From CBDDEC01 sp965198045 (lineage in GTDB: Bacteria > Chloroflexota > Dehalococcoidia > UBA2979), in the NCBI GenBank assembly GCA_965198045.1, contig CBDAOL010000009.1, forward strand, positions 1-64,000: a DNA stretch of 64,000 nucleotides. The letters are read 5' to 3'. Positions within the stretch are counted from its first letter, which is position 1, and each line of letters opens with the position of its first letter. The notes beneath the pieces were generated by a model, which was not told the DNA's origin, ran no database searches, and saw nothing but the letters and a program-made list of their open reading frames with translations. A program made the translations under genes and the position numbers. Below, one piece after another: positions 35,252 through 42,811 of this stretch.

Positions 35252-36850
35252 CTATTCCACGCCTGCGATGTATGGGTAGTGCGGCTGCCCGCCGCGCACG
35301 ATGTCGACGTCAAGGTCGGGGTGCGCCACTTCGATCAGCCCGGTCACGCGCTCGCCATCCTCGTCGCTGGCCTCCGCGCCGAGGTAGAGCGTGACGAGTT
35401 CGGCGTCGTTGCCGACGGCCTCCGCCAGGCCGGCGATCAGCGCCTCGTCGACCGTCTCAGCCGTTGCGGTCATCACGCCGTCGAGGAGGACGATGGCGTC
35501 GCCCTCCTCGACGGCCACACCGTCGACCGTCGCGTCGCGGACGGAGACCGAGACCTCAACAGCGCGGATGCCCTCGACGGCCTCGGTCATCTGCGCGGCG
35601 AGAGCGTCGGCGTCGCCCTCGGGCAGGTAGGGCACGGCCGCAGCGAGGCCGGCGGCCGCGGAGCGTGTGGCGATCACCGTGATCAGCTCGGGCGCCTCGC
35701 CGGCCGCGCGCTCGGCCGCCATCAGCACGTCCTTGTCGTTCGGCAGGATGAACACACGGTTGCGGCCGGCGTTGCGCGCCGCCTCGAGCAGTTCGCCCGC
35801 GCTCGCTTTGCCGGTGGGGCCGCCGTCCAGGATCTGCGTGGCGCCGAGGTCGCGGTAGGCCGCCGCCAGTCCGGGCCCTCGGGCAACGGCGACGAGACCG
35901 ATCGAGGGGAGGTCGGCGGGGTCGATCTCCTCGTGCCCGGCCGTCCACTCTTCGTGCTGTGCCTGCATGTTCTCGACCTTGACCGAGTCGAGCGCCCCGC
36001 TGGCCGAGCCGATGCTGATCGCGGGTCCCGGGTCGTCCATGTGGACATGCACATGCACCGCAGAGGGGTCGCCCACGACGAGGATCGATTCGCCGCCCGC
36101 CTCGCCGAGGGATTGCTCGATCGCGGGACGGTCGATGTTGGCGCCGAGGATCACGAACTCGGTGCAGTAGCCATGGCCCTCGTGCTCGACGCCGGAGAGG
36201 TCGACCAGCGTGCCTGCGTCGGCCGTCGGGGCCTCGGGCAGCGGCTCGCCGTTGACGCCGTGCAGGATGCCCTGGAACAGCACCGCGATGCCCATGCCGC
36301 CCGCGTCGACGACGCCGGCGTCCTTGAGTCGCGGCAGCAGTTCCGGCGTCCGATCAACGCTGGCAAAGGCCTCCTCGACGAAGGCCGCGAGCACGGCGTC
36401 GTTGGCGTCGGCGTTCGCTTCGACGGCCGCGTTTGCACCGTCCCGCATCACCGTCAGCATCGTGCCTTCGACCGGGTTCGAGACCGCCTCGTAGGCGGTG
36501 TCGGCGGCGCGCTGAAGCGCGGCGGCGAGGTCAGGCGGGGCGATCTTCTCGGTACCGCCGACGGACTCGGCGAAGCCGCGCAGCATCTGCGAGAGGATGA
36601 CGCCGCTGTTGCCGCGCGCGCCGAGCAGTGCACCGTGCTGCGCCGCGCCGAGGATGGCGCCCGCGTTGCCGTTCACCTCGGCGGCTGCACGTAGCGCGGC
36701 TCGCCACGTCAGCAGCATGTTCGTCCCCGTATCGCCGTCGGGCACCGGGTAGACGTTGATCGCGTTGACGGCGTCACGGTTAGCCGCGAGCCAGGTCTCG
36801 GCCACGTCCAGCGCGGTGCGGAGGGCGTTCGCGTCGAGGCTGGCGCTCAT
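35252..36850 (-). CDS. fakA: Fatty acid kinase subunit FakA (YloV/DAK domain)
   Basis: 532 residues. The N-terminal DhaL-like kinase domain is intact (NVYPVPDGDTGTNMLLT, GARGNSGVILSQMLRG, GMGIAVLFQG), with the acidic residues that bind ATP-Mg. The middle and the DegV-like C-terminal domain follow (VFILPNDKDVLMAAE). It phosphorylates fatty acids carried by FakB. SD GAGGAG. It is divergent from rpmB, as in the widely conserved rpmB-yloU-yloV-recG neighbourhood; no yloU/Asp23 gene is here. Confidence 0.9.
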   Translation of the reverse strand: MSASLDANALRTALDVAETWLAANRDAVNAINVYPVPDGDTGTNMLLTWRAALRAAAEVNGNAGAILGAAQHGALLGARGNSGVILSQMLRGFAESVGGTEKIAPPDLAAALQRAADTAYEAVSNPVEGTMLTVMRDGANAAVEANADANDAVLAAFVEEAFASVDRTPELLPRLKDAGVVDAGGMGIAVLFQGILHGVNGEPLPEAPTADAGTLVDLSGVEHEGHGYCTEFVILGANIDRPAIEQSLGEAGGESILVVGDPSAVHVHVHMDDPGPAISIGSASGALDSVKVENMQAQHEEWTAGHEEIDPADLPSIGLVAVARGPGLAAAYRDLGATQILDGGPTGKASAGELLEAARNAGRNRVFILPNDKDVLMAAERAAGEAPELITVIATRSAAAGLAAAVPYLPEGDADALAAQMTEAVEGIRAVEVSVSVRDATVDGVAVEEGDAIVLLDGVMTATAETVDEALIAGLAEAVGNDAELVTLYLGAEASDEDGERVTGLIEVAHPDLDVDIVRGGQPHYPYIAGVE

Positions 36851-36971
36851 CTGCTCCTCGTGGGCCCGACCGCCGCTCGTGGACGACAGTGGGGGCCGCT
36901 GTTAGCCTGATTCGGCCGGGCCGAGGGCCCGGTGTCCTGTCCTCACAGGCCAACTGCGGGGACATCAGAGG

Positions 36972-36977
36972 TATAGC
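36972..36977 (+). promoter_or_regulatory. Possible -10 for rpmB
   Basis: TATAGC, 36 bp before the rpmB start, in the 163-bp divergent gap with fakA. No good -35. Confidence 0.3.
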
Positions 36978-37013
36978 AGATCGGCACGTCCGGTCGGGTG
37001 GCGGAGCGGCTAG

Positions 37014-37277
37014 ATGGCATCGGGTAAGTGCGATATCTGCGACAAGCGCACGCGCTTCGGACGCCGCATCCGGCTGCAGGCGCGTACCAGTAACTGGGCC
37101 CGCCGCGCTCCCAAGACGAACCGGCAGTTCAGGCCGAACGTGCACAAGAAGAAGATCTACCTCGACGGCAAGTGGCAGCGGGTGAACATCTGCACCCGCT
37201 GTCTGCGCACCCAGTCGCGCCGGATCCAGGAACGCGGCGTGCCCTACGCCGTGACGAAGGCGGCCGGCGGCGACTAA
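37014..37277 (+). CDS. rpmB: Ribosomal protein bL28
   Basis: 87 residues, very basic. Zinc-binding C+ form with two CxxC pairs: CDIC at residues 6-9 and CTRC near 60. SNWARRAPKTNRQFRPN is the family signature. It assembles into the large ribosomal subunit. CGGAG precedes the ATG. Confidence 0.95.
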   Translation: MASGKCDICDKRTRFGRRIRLQARTSNWARRAPKTNRQFRPNVHKKKIYLDGKWQRVNICTRCLRTQSRRIQERGVPYAVTKAAGGD

Positions 37278-37305
37278 CGAACCATACGCGGGCGATCCGA
37301 CACTG

Positions 37306-37325
37306 CGAGGGCCGAGAGGCCCTCG
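37306..37325. terminator. Terminator between rpmB and rpe
   Basis: CGAGGGCC-GAGA-GGCCCTCG, perfect 8-bp arms followed by TTCCG, 29 bp past rpmB. It is likely bidirectional, serving rpe from the other side. Confidence 0.7.
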
Positions 37326-37343
37326 TTCCGTGTCTGCCTGTCG

Positions 37344-38015
37344 CTACTCGAACGCGATCACGGCGCGCAGCTCGCCGAGGGCTTCGGCCGGCGTCTGGTC
37401 GGGGTTGAAGACGGCCGAGCCGGCGACGAGTGTGTCCGCTCCGGCGTCGACGCAACGGCTGGCGTTGTGCGCCTTCACCCCACCGTCGACCTCGACGCGC
37501 AGGCGGCCCTCGTCGAGGTTGCGCACGGCCGCCACCTTCTCGAGCAGATCCTCGTTCATCTGCTGACCGCCCCAGCCGGGCTCGATCATCATCACCACGA
37601 CCTCGTCGATGCTCTCGATGAGCGGGCGTAGCGTGATCGCCGGCGTCTCCGGCGAGATGGCGATGCCGACCTCGCGGTCGAGCGCCCGTGCCGCCGTGAT
37701 CAGCGCTCGCGCATCGTCGAGGTCATTCGCCGCCTCGAAGTGGAAGATCAGGCGGTCCGCTCCGGCCTCGGCGAGGCCAGCGAAGTGATCGGCCGGATGG
37801 GCGACCATCATGTGCGCTTCGATCGGGAGCGACGAGAGACGCCGAACGGCAGCGACGATGTTGTCGCCGAACGTGATCGGGGGGACGAAGTTCCCGTCCA
37901 TCACGTCGAGGTGCCAGAGGTCGGCGCCGGCCTCCTCGGCGGCGGCCAGCTGGTCCGCCATGCGGCCGTAGTCGACCGTCAGGATCGATGGCGCGATCTG
38001 GATCGTGGCGCTCAC
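37344..38015 (-). CDS. rpe: Ribulose-phosphate 3-epimerase
   Basis: 223 residues, TIM barrel. Motifs: APSILTVDYGRMADQL, HLDVMDGNFVPPITFG with the catalytic Asp, EAHMMVAHPADH, MIEPGWGGQQ and VDGGVKAHNA with the second catalytic Asp, then AGSAVF phosphate binding. It interconverts ribulose-5-P and xylulose-5-P. The GTG start overlaps the argH stop (GTGA). Confidence 0.96.
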   Translation of the reverse strand: MSATIQIAPSILTVDYGRMADQLAAAEEAGADLWHLDVMDGNFVPPITFGDNIVAAVRRLSSLPIEAHMMVAHPADHFAGLAEAGADRLIFHFEAANDLDDARALITAARALDREVGIAISPETPAITLRPLIESIDEVVVMMIEPGWGGQQMNEDLLEKVAAVRNLDEGRLRVEVDGGVKAHNASRCVDAGADTLVAGSAVFNPDQTPAEALGELRAVIAFE

Positions 38016-39439
38016 GCCTCGGCTCCCGCGGCCTCCGCGTCGAGGCGCGCTCGCGCCGTGGCGAGCTGGTCGGCGACCGCCTGCGGGCCTGTGCCGCCGG
38101 GCATGTTGCGTGCGGCCAGTGCGGCGTCGAGGTCGAGCGCGAGGATGTCTTCCTCGAACGCTGCGTGCGCCTCGCGATATTCGTCGAGCGTCAGGTCCTC
38201 GAAGGTGCGGCCTTGCGCCTCGCAGCGGGCCACGAGGGCGCCGACGGCAGCATGGGCGTCGCGGAACGGAACGCCGCGCTTCGCGAGGTAGTCGGCGATG
38301 TCCGTCGCGAGCGCAAAGTTGGCGACGGCGGCGGCGCGCCCGCGCTCGGCGTCGAACTGGAGTGTAGGCAGCATCGCCGCGTTCACGCGCAGGGTGACGA
38401 GGAGCGTGTCGACGGTGTCGAACAGCGACTCCTTGTCCTCCTGGTTGTCCTTGTTGTAGGCGAGCGGCTGCGACTTCAGCAGCGCCAGCGACTGCACGAG
38501 GTTGCCGAGCACCCGCGCGCTCTTCCCCCTCGTCAGCTCACTCACGTCCGGGTTTTTCTTCTGCGGCATGATGCTCGACCCCGTCGCGAATGCGTCGTCG
38601 AGACGCGCGAAGGCGAACTCAGCGGACGCCCAGAGGATGATCTCCTCGGACAGACGCGAGAGGTGCACCATCACCAGCGCTCCCGCGCTGTGCACGTCGA
38701 CGACGAAGTCGCGGTCGGAGACCGCATCGAGCGAGTTCGCGGCCACCGAGGCGAATCCGAGCTCCTCGGCGACCTGATCGCGGTCGATCGGGTAGGTGAC
38801 GCCCGCCAGGGCTCCGGCGCCGAGTGGCAGCACGTTGATTCGCGCCCGGGCCTGCTGGAGGCGTTCGGAGTCGCGCTCGAACATCGCAACGTAAGCCAAC
38901 AGATGGTGCGCCAGCAGGACCGGCTGCGCGCGCTGGAGGTGGGTGTAGCCCGGGATGACGGTTTCGCGCTCGCGCTCGGCCAGATCGATCAGCACGCCTC
39001 GGAGGTCGCGCAGCTGCCCGAGGATCTCGTCGCAGGCGGCGCGCGCGAAGAGACGCGTATCGGTGGCGACCTGGTCGTTGCGTGAGCGGGCGGTGTGCAG
39101 CCGCCGGCCGGCGTCGCCGATCCGCTCGATCAGCGCCGCCTCGATGTTGAGGTGAATGTCCTCGCGGGCGACGGAGAACTCGAACTCACCGGCCTCGATC
39201 TGGTCCCGAATCGCCTCGAGGCCCTCGACGATGGAGTCGCGGTCCTCCTCGCTGAGGATGCCTGTCGAGGCGAGCATGCGCGCGTGGGCGATCGAACCGG
39301 CGATGTCCTCGCGGTAGAGGCGTCGGTCGAACTCGATGGACGCGTTGAAGACGTCGACGAGTTCGTTCGTGGCGTCTGAAAAGCGGCCGCCCCAGAGCTT
39401 GCCGCCCCCGACGCTGCCGCCGTCGCCTCCGCTCGTCAC
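38012..39439 (-). CDS. argH: Argininosuccinate lyase
   Basis: 475 residues. Fumarase/aspartase superfamily, with the signature loop GSSIMPQKKNPDVSE and the HTARSRNDQV and GYTHLQRAQPV motifs. It splits argininosuccinate into arginine and fumarate. GTG start with GGAGGA 6 nt upstream. Coupled to rpe by GTGA. Confidence 0.96.
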   Translation of the reverse strand: MTSGGDGGSVGGGKLWGGRFSDATNELVDVFNASIEFDRRLYREDIAGSIAHARMLASTGILSEEDRDSIVEGLEAIRDQIEAGEFEFSVAREDIHLNIEAALIERIGDAGRRLHTARSRNDQVATDTRLFARAACDEILGQLRDLRGVLIDLAERERETVIPGYTHLQRAQPVLLAHHLLAYVAMFERDSERLQQARARINVLPLGAGALAGVTYPIDRDQVAEELGFASVAANSLDAVSDRDFVVDVHSAGALVMVHLSRLSEEIILWASAEFAFARLDDAFATGSSIMPQKKNPDVSELTRGKSARVLGNLVQSLALLKSQPLAYNKDNQEDKESLFDTVDTLLVTLRVNAAMLPTLQFDAERGRAAAVANFALATDIADYLAKRGVPFRDAHAAVGALVARCEAQGRTFEDLTLDEYREAHAAFEEDILALDLDAALAARNMPGGTGPQAVADQLATARARLDAEAAGAEA

Positions 39440-39466
39440 GCTGTCCTCCGTTCGCGTAGCACGAGG

Positions 39467-40260
39467 CTACTCGACCGCCGTCGCGGCGGCGACGGGCGTG
39501 CCCCAGCCGATGAACGACAGCCGCTCGTCGTCGCTGATCTCGAAGCCACCGAGGCGTCGCTTCGTGAGGTAACCGAGCGCGGCCGACCAGCCCGGCTCCA
39601 GCAGCGCGAGCCCGCGGATCTCTTCGATGAGCAACCCGGCGTCGAGGCAGCGCGCCGCGAGTTCGCGGGGCGTGAACAGACGGTCATAGACGTGCGCACC
39701 ACTCGGCGCCCAGCCGAGGGGCCCCGCGCCCCAGATCAAGCCAATGCGCGTGAACCACGTGCGGTTCGGCGTGTCGAAGCAGAACACCCCATCCGGCTTC
39801 AAGACCCGTCGCAGCTCACGCAGCACCGTCGAGGGCTCATCGACGTGCTCGATCGAGTCGGCGGCGAGGACCGCATCGAAGGTTGCGTCGCGGAACGGCA
39901 GGCGCTCGCCGACGCCTCGGACGTACCGCGGCGGAGTCTCGAAGCCGGCGGCGCCGGCGTGCTCGCGGCCTGCGACGAGCGAGGAGTGCGACGGATCGAG
40001 CCCAACGACCTCGCAGCCCTCGCGGGCCAGCGCCTCGGCGACCAGGCCGCCGCCGAGCCCACCTCGAGGACGCGCGGTGGGCGATCGGCGTCCGCGTGGG
40101 CGCGGAGGGCGTCAAGGAAGTAGGCGACGCGGACCGGGTTCACCTCGTGCAGCGCGGCGACAGGACCATCGAGGTCCCACCAGCCCTCGACTCCGAGGTC
40201 GTCGTACCAGCGGTTATTGATCTCGGCCAGGACGGAGCCAGCTCCCGACGTTGCGGTCAG
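39467..40260 (-). pseudogene. UbiG-like SAM methyltransferase, frameshifted, CTG start
   Basis: Reads in two frames. The first (from about 40260) gives AEINNRWYDDLGVEG, LHEVNPVRVAYFLDALRAHA and RPPRVLEVG. The second gives the rest: GGGLVAEALAREGCEVVGLD, LAADSIEHVDEPS, LRRVLKPDGVFCFDTPNRTW and a UAG at 39467. The break is one missing G inside motif I (EVGCGGG), near 40063. There is no ATG or GTG in the N-terminal frame before the conserved region; a CTG at 40260 overlaps the argG UGA as CTGA, like the ATGA/GTGA overlaps elsewhere. The substrate is unknown. Its place between argG and argH need not mean an arginine role. Confidence 0.78.
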
Positions 40261-41510
40261 TCATTGCGGCCGTCCGAGTCATCGCCGGAGGCGAGGTAGA
40301 GCAGGTCGTCCGGCTCGGTCAGCAGCTGACGGTGCGCCTGCACCTGGGCCTGCAGGCCGTGTAAGCGGATGAAGCCCTCGGCGTCCGAGTGGTCGAACTG
40401 GTCATCGTCGTCGTACGTCGCCAGCTCCTCCGAGTACAGCGAGTGCTCCGCGCGCCGCCCGAGGGTCATCACCGACCCCTTCCACAGCCGCACGCGTACC
40501 TCGCCGGTGACGTGCCGCTGCGTCGACTTGACGTAGGCCGAGAGGTCGCGGTGGTGGGAGCTGAACCAGAGTCCGTTGTAGATGAGGTCAGCGTAATCCT
40601 GCGCCACGAAGTATTTGAACCGGTGCTGCGCCTTCGACAGTGTCAGCTCCTCGAGGGCTCGATGCGCCTCGATCAGGATGACTGCCGCGGGCGCTTCGTA
40701 GATCTCGCGCGACTTGATGCCGACGAGGCGGTTCTCGACCATGTCGATGCGGCCGATGCCGTGCTCCCCGCCGAGGTCTGACAGGCGCTGCACGAGTTCG
40801 ATTGGCTCGAACTTCTCACCGTCGAGGCCGACCGGGACGCCCTCCTCGAAGGCAATCTCGACGACCGCTGGCTCCTCGGGCGCGTCCGCGATCGAACGCG
40901 TCCACGCGAAGACCTCCTCGGGCGGCTCGGTCCACGGGTCCTCGAGGACGCCGGCCTCGACCGAGCGGCCCCACAGGTTCTGGTCGACGGAGTAGGGCGA
41001 CTCGGCGGTGTGTCGTACGGAGATGCCGTACTTCGCCGCGCAATTGAGGGCTGCCGGGCGCGACAGCGGGTGCTCGCGTTGCGTGCCGACGATCGTCAGG
41101 TCGGGCGCCAGCGTCTGCACGGCGACTTCGAGGCGGACCTGGTCGTTGCCTTTGCCCGTGCAACCATGCGCGACTGCGGTCGCCCCGATCTCGTGGGCCT
41201 TGTCGACCAGCAGCTTGCCGATCAGCGGCCGCCCGAGAGCCGTCGCGAGAGGGTAGCGACCCTCGTAGACCACATTCGCGCCGAGCGCGGGAAAGACGAA
41301 GTACTTCAGGAAGTCCTCGCGTGCGTCAACGACCTCGACGGTCGCTGCGCCGGCCTCGTGGGCGCGGCGCTCGGCGCCCTCTGGGTCCTCGGCCTGGCCT
41401 AGGTCGATGGTCAGACAGTGCACCTCGTAGCCGCGGTCCTCCTGCAGCCAGCGACAGGCCACGGAGGTGTCGAGGCCGCCGGAGTAGGCGAGCACGATCT
41501 TCTCGGTCAT
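40257..41510 (-). CDS. argG: Argininosuccinate synthase
   Basis: 417 residues from the ATG at 41510; a TTG two codons earlier is less likely. The ATP pyrophosphatase signature is AYSGGLDTSVACRWL. It has the motifs AVAHGCTGKGNDQVR and SVDQNLWGRSVEAGVLEDP. It joins citrulline and aspartate. argD lies 65 bp upstream. Confidence 0.96.
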   Translation of the reverse strand: MTEKIVLAYSGGLDTSVACRWLQEDRGYEVHCLTIDLGQAEDPEGAERRAHEAGAATVEVVDAREDFLKYFVFPALGANVVYEGRYPLATALGRPLIGKLLVDKAHEIGATAVAHGCTGKGNDQVRLEVAVQTLAPDLTIVGTQREHPLSRPAALNCAAKYGISVRHTAESPYSVDQNLWGRSVEAGVLEDPWTEPPEEVFAWTRSIADAPEEPAVVEIAFEEGVPVGLDGEKFEPIELVQRLSDLGGEHGIGRIDMVENRLVGIKSREIYEAPAAVILIEAHRALEELTLSKAQHRFKYFVAQDYADLIYNGLWFSSHHRDLSAYVKSTQRHVTGEVRVRLWKGSVMTLGRRAEHSLYSEELATYDDDDQFDHSDAEGFIRLHGLQAQVQAHRQLLTEPDDLLYLASGDDSDGRND

Positions 41511-41574
41511 CGGCAATCAGTCACCTTCTGCCGCTCGCGCGTCCTCGGGGGGAGGTGCAGCAAGCGCCGGTCGT

Positions 41575-42771
41575 TCAGCTCTGCTCCGCCGCGAGTTCGT
41601 CGAGGATGTCCGCGACGATGTCGACAGCGGCGTCGATCTCCTCGGCGGTCACGGTCAGCGGTGGGATGAAGCGCACCACGTCGGGGCGCACCGCGTTCGC
41701 CAGCAGGCCCTTCGGCACGGCGCGGTTGATCACCTCCAGCGCGACCTCGGCGCCGAGCTCCAGGCCCTTGAGCAGCCCGGCGCCGCGCTGGCCCGTCGCC
41801 AGTTCGTGCGTGTCCTCGAGGGCGCGCAGGCGCTGTTCGAGCTGGTCGCCGCGCTCCCGCGCGTTGTCGAGCACGCCGCCATCGAGGAGGCGCGTCAGCA
41901 CGTGCACGCCGGCCGCCGTGGCCAGCGGGTTGCCGCCGAAGGTGCTGCCGTGGTCACCGGGCACGAGCACATCGCAGTGGTCTTTGGCCAGCACGCATCC
42001 GATCGGCACGCCGCCGCCGAGGCCCTTGGCCAGGGTCATGACGTCAGGCTCGATGCCCGCCTGTTCGTAGGCAAAGAGGGTGCCCGTGCGCCCGATGCCC
42101 GTCTGCACCTCGTCCAGGACCAGCAGGATGCCCTGCTCGTCGCACCAGTCGCGCACGCTCCGGAGGTAATCCGGGTCGGGGGTGTTCACGCCACCCTCAG
42201 CTTGGATGCACTCGAGCATCACGGCCGCTGTGGTGCCGTTGGTCGCCGTCTTGATCGCGTCGAGGTCGTTGAAGGGCACGAAGACGAAGCCGGGCAGCTG
42301 CGGCCCGAACGGCTCGCGGTACCGCGGCGTGCCGGTCGCAGCGACCGTGGCCAGCGTGCGGCCGTGGAAACCGTCGTCCGCCGCGATGATCTCGAATGCA
42401 CCTTCGCGGTGCTCGATGCCCCACTTGCGCGCGATCTTAATCGCGCCCTCGTTGGCCTCGGCGCCGGAGTTCGAGAAGAACGCCTTGTCCAGCGCCGAGT
42501 GCTGCGTCAGCAGCTCCGCCAGCTCGACCTGCGGCTCCGAGTAGAAGATGTTCGAGACGTGGATCAGCGTCTTCGCCTGCTGGCTGATGGCGTCCACGAG
42601 CTCCCCGTCCGAGTGGCCGAGCGTGTTGACTGCGATGCCGGCGACGAAGTCGAGGTAGCTGTTCCCCTCATCGTCCCACACACGCGTGCCCTCGCCGCGC
42701 ACCAGCGTCAGCGGGATGCGGTTGGCCGTGTGCATATGCACGGCCTGCTCGCGTGTGGGGATATCGCTCAC
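41575..42771 (-). CDS. argD: Acetylornithine aminotransferase
   Basis: 398 residues, class III PLP aminotransferase. ANEGAIKIARKWG, FHGRTLATVAATG, VLDEVQTGIGRTG, and the PLP-binding Lys in TLAKGLGGGVPIG. It makes N-acetylornithine, possibly also succinyldiaminopimelate. GTG start at 42771. Confidence 0.94.
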   Translation of the reverse strand: MSDIPTREQAVHMHTANRIPLTLVRGEGTRVWDDEGNSYLDFVAGIAVNTLGHSDGELVDAISQQAKTLIHVSNIFYSEPQVELAELLTQHSALDKAFFSNSGAEANEGAIKIARKWGIEHREGAFEIIAADDGFHGRTLATVAATGTPRYREPFGPQLPGFVFVPFNDLDAIKTATNGTTAAVMLECIQAEGGVNTPDPDYLRSVRDWCDEQGILLVLDEVQTGIGRTGTLFAYEQAGIEPDVMTLAKGLGGGVPIGCVLAKDHCDVLVPGDHGSTFGGNPLATAAGVHVLTRLLDGGVLDNARERGDQLEQRLRALEDTHELATGQRGAGLLKGLELGAEVALEVINRAVPKGLLANAVRPDVVRFIPPLTVTAEEIDAAVDIVADILDELAAEQS

Positions 42772-42811
42772 TGAATCGTCCTCACACGCCGCCGGGCGAC
42801 GCCTCTCGACG

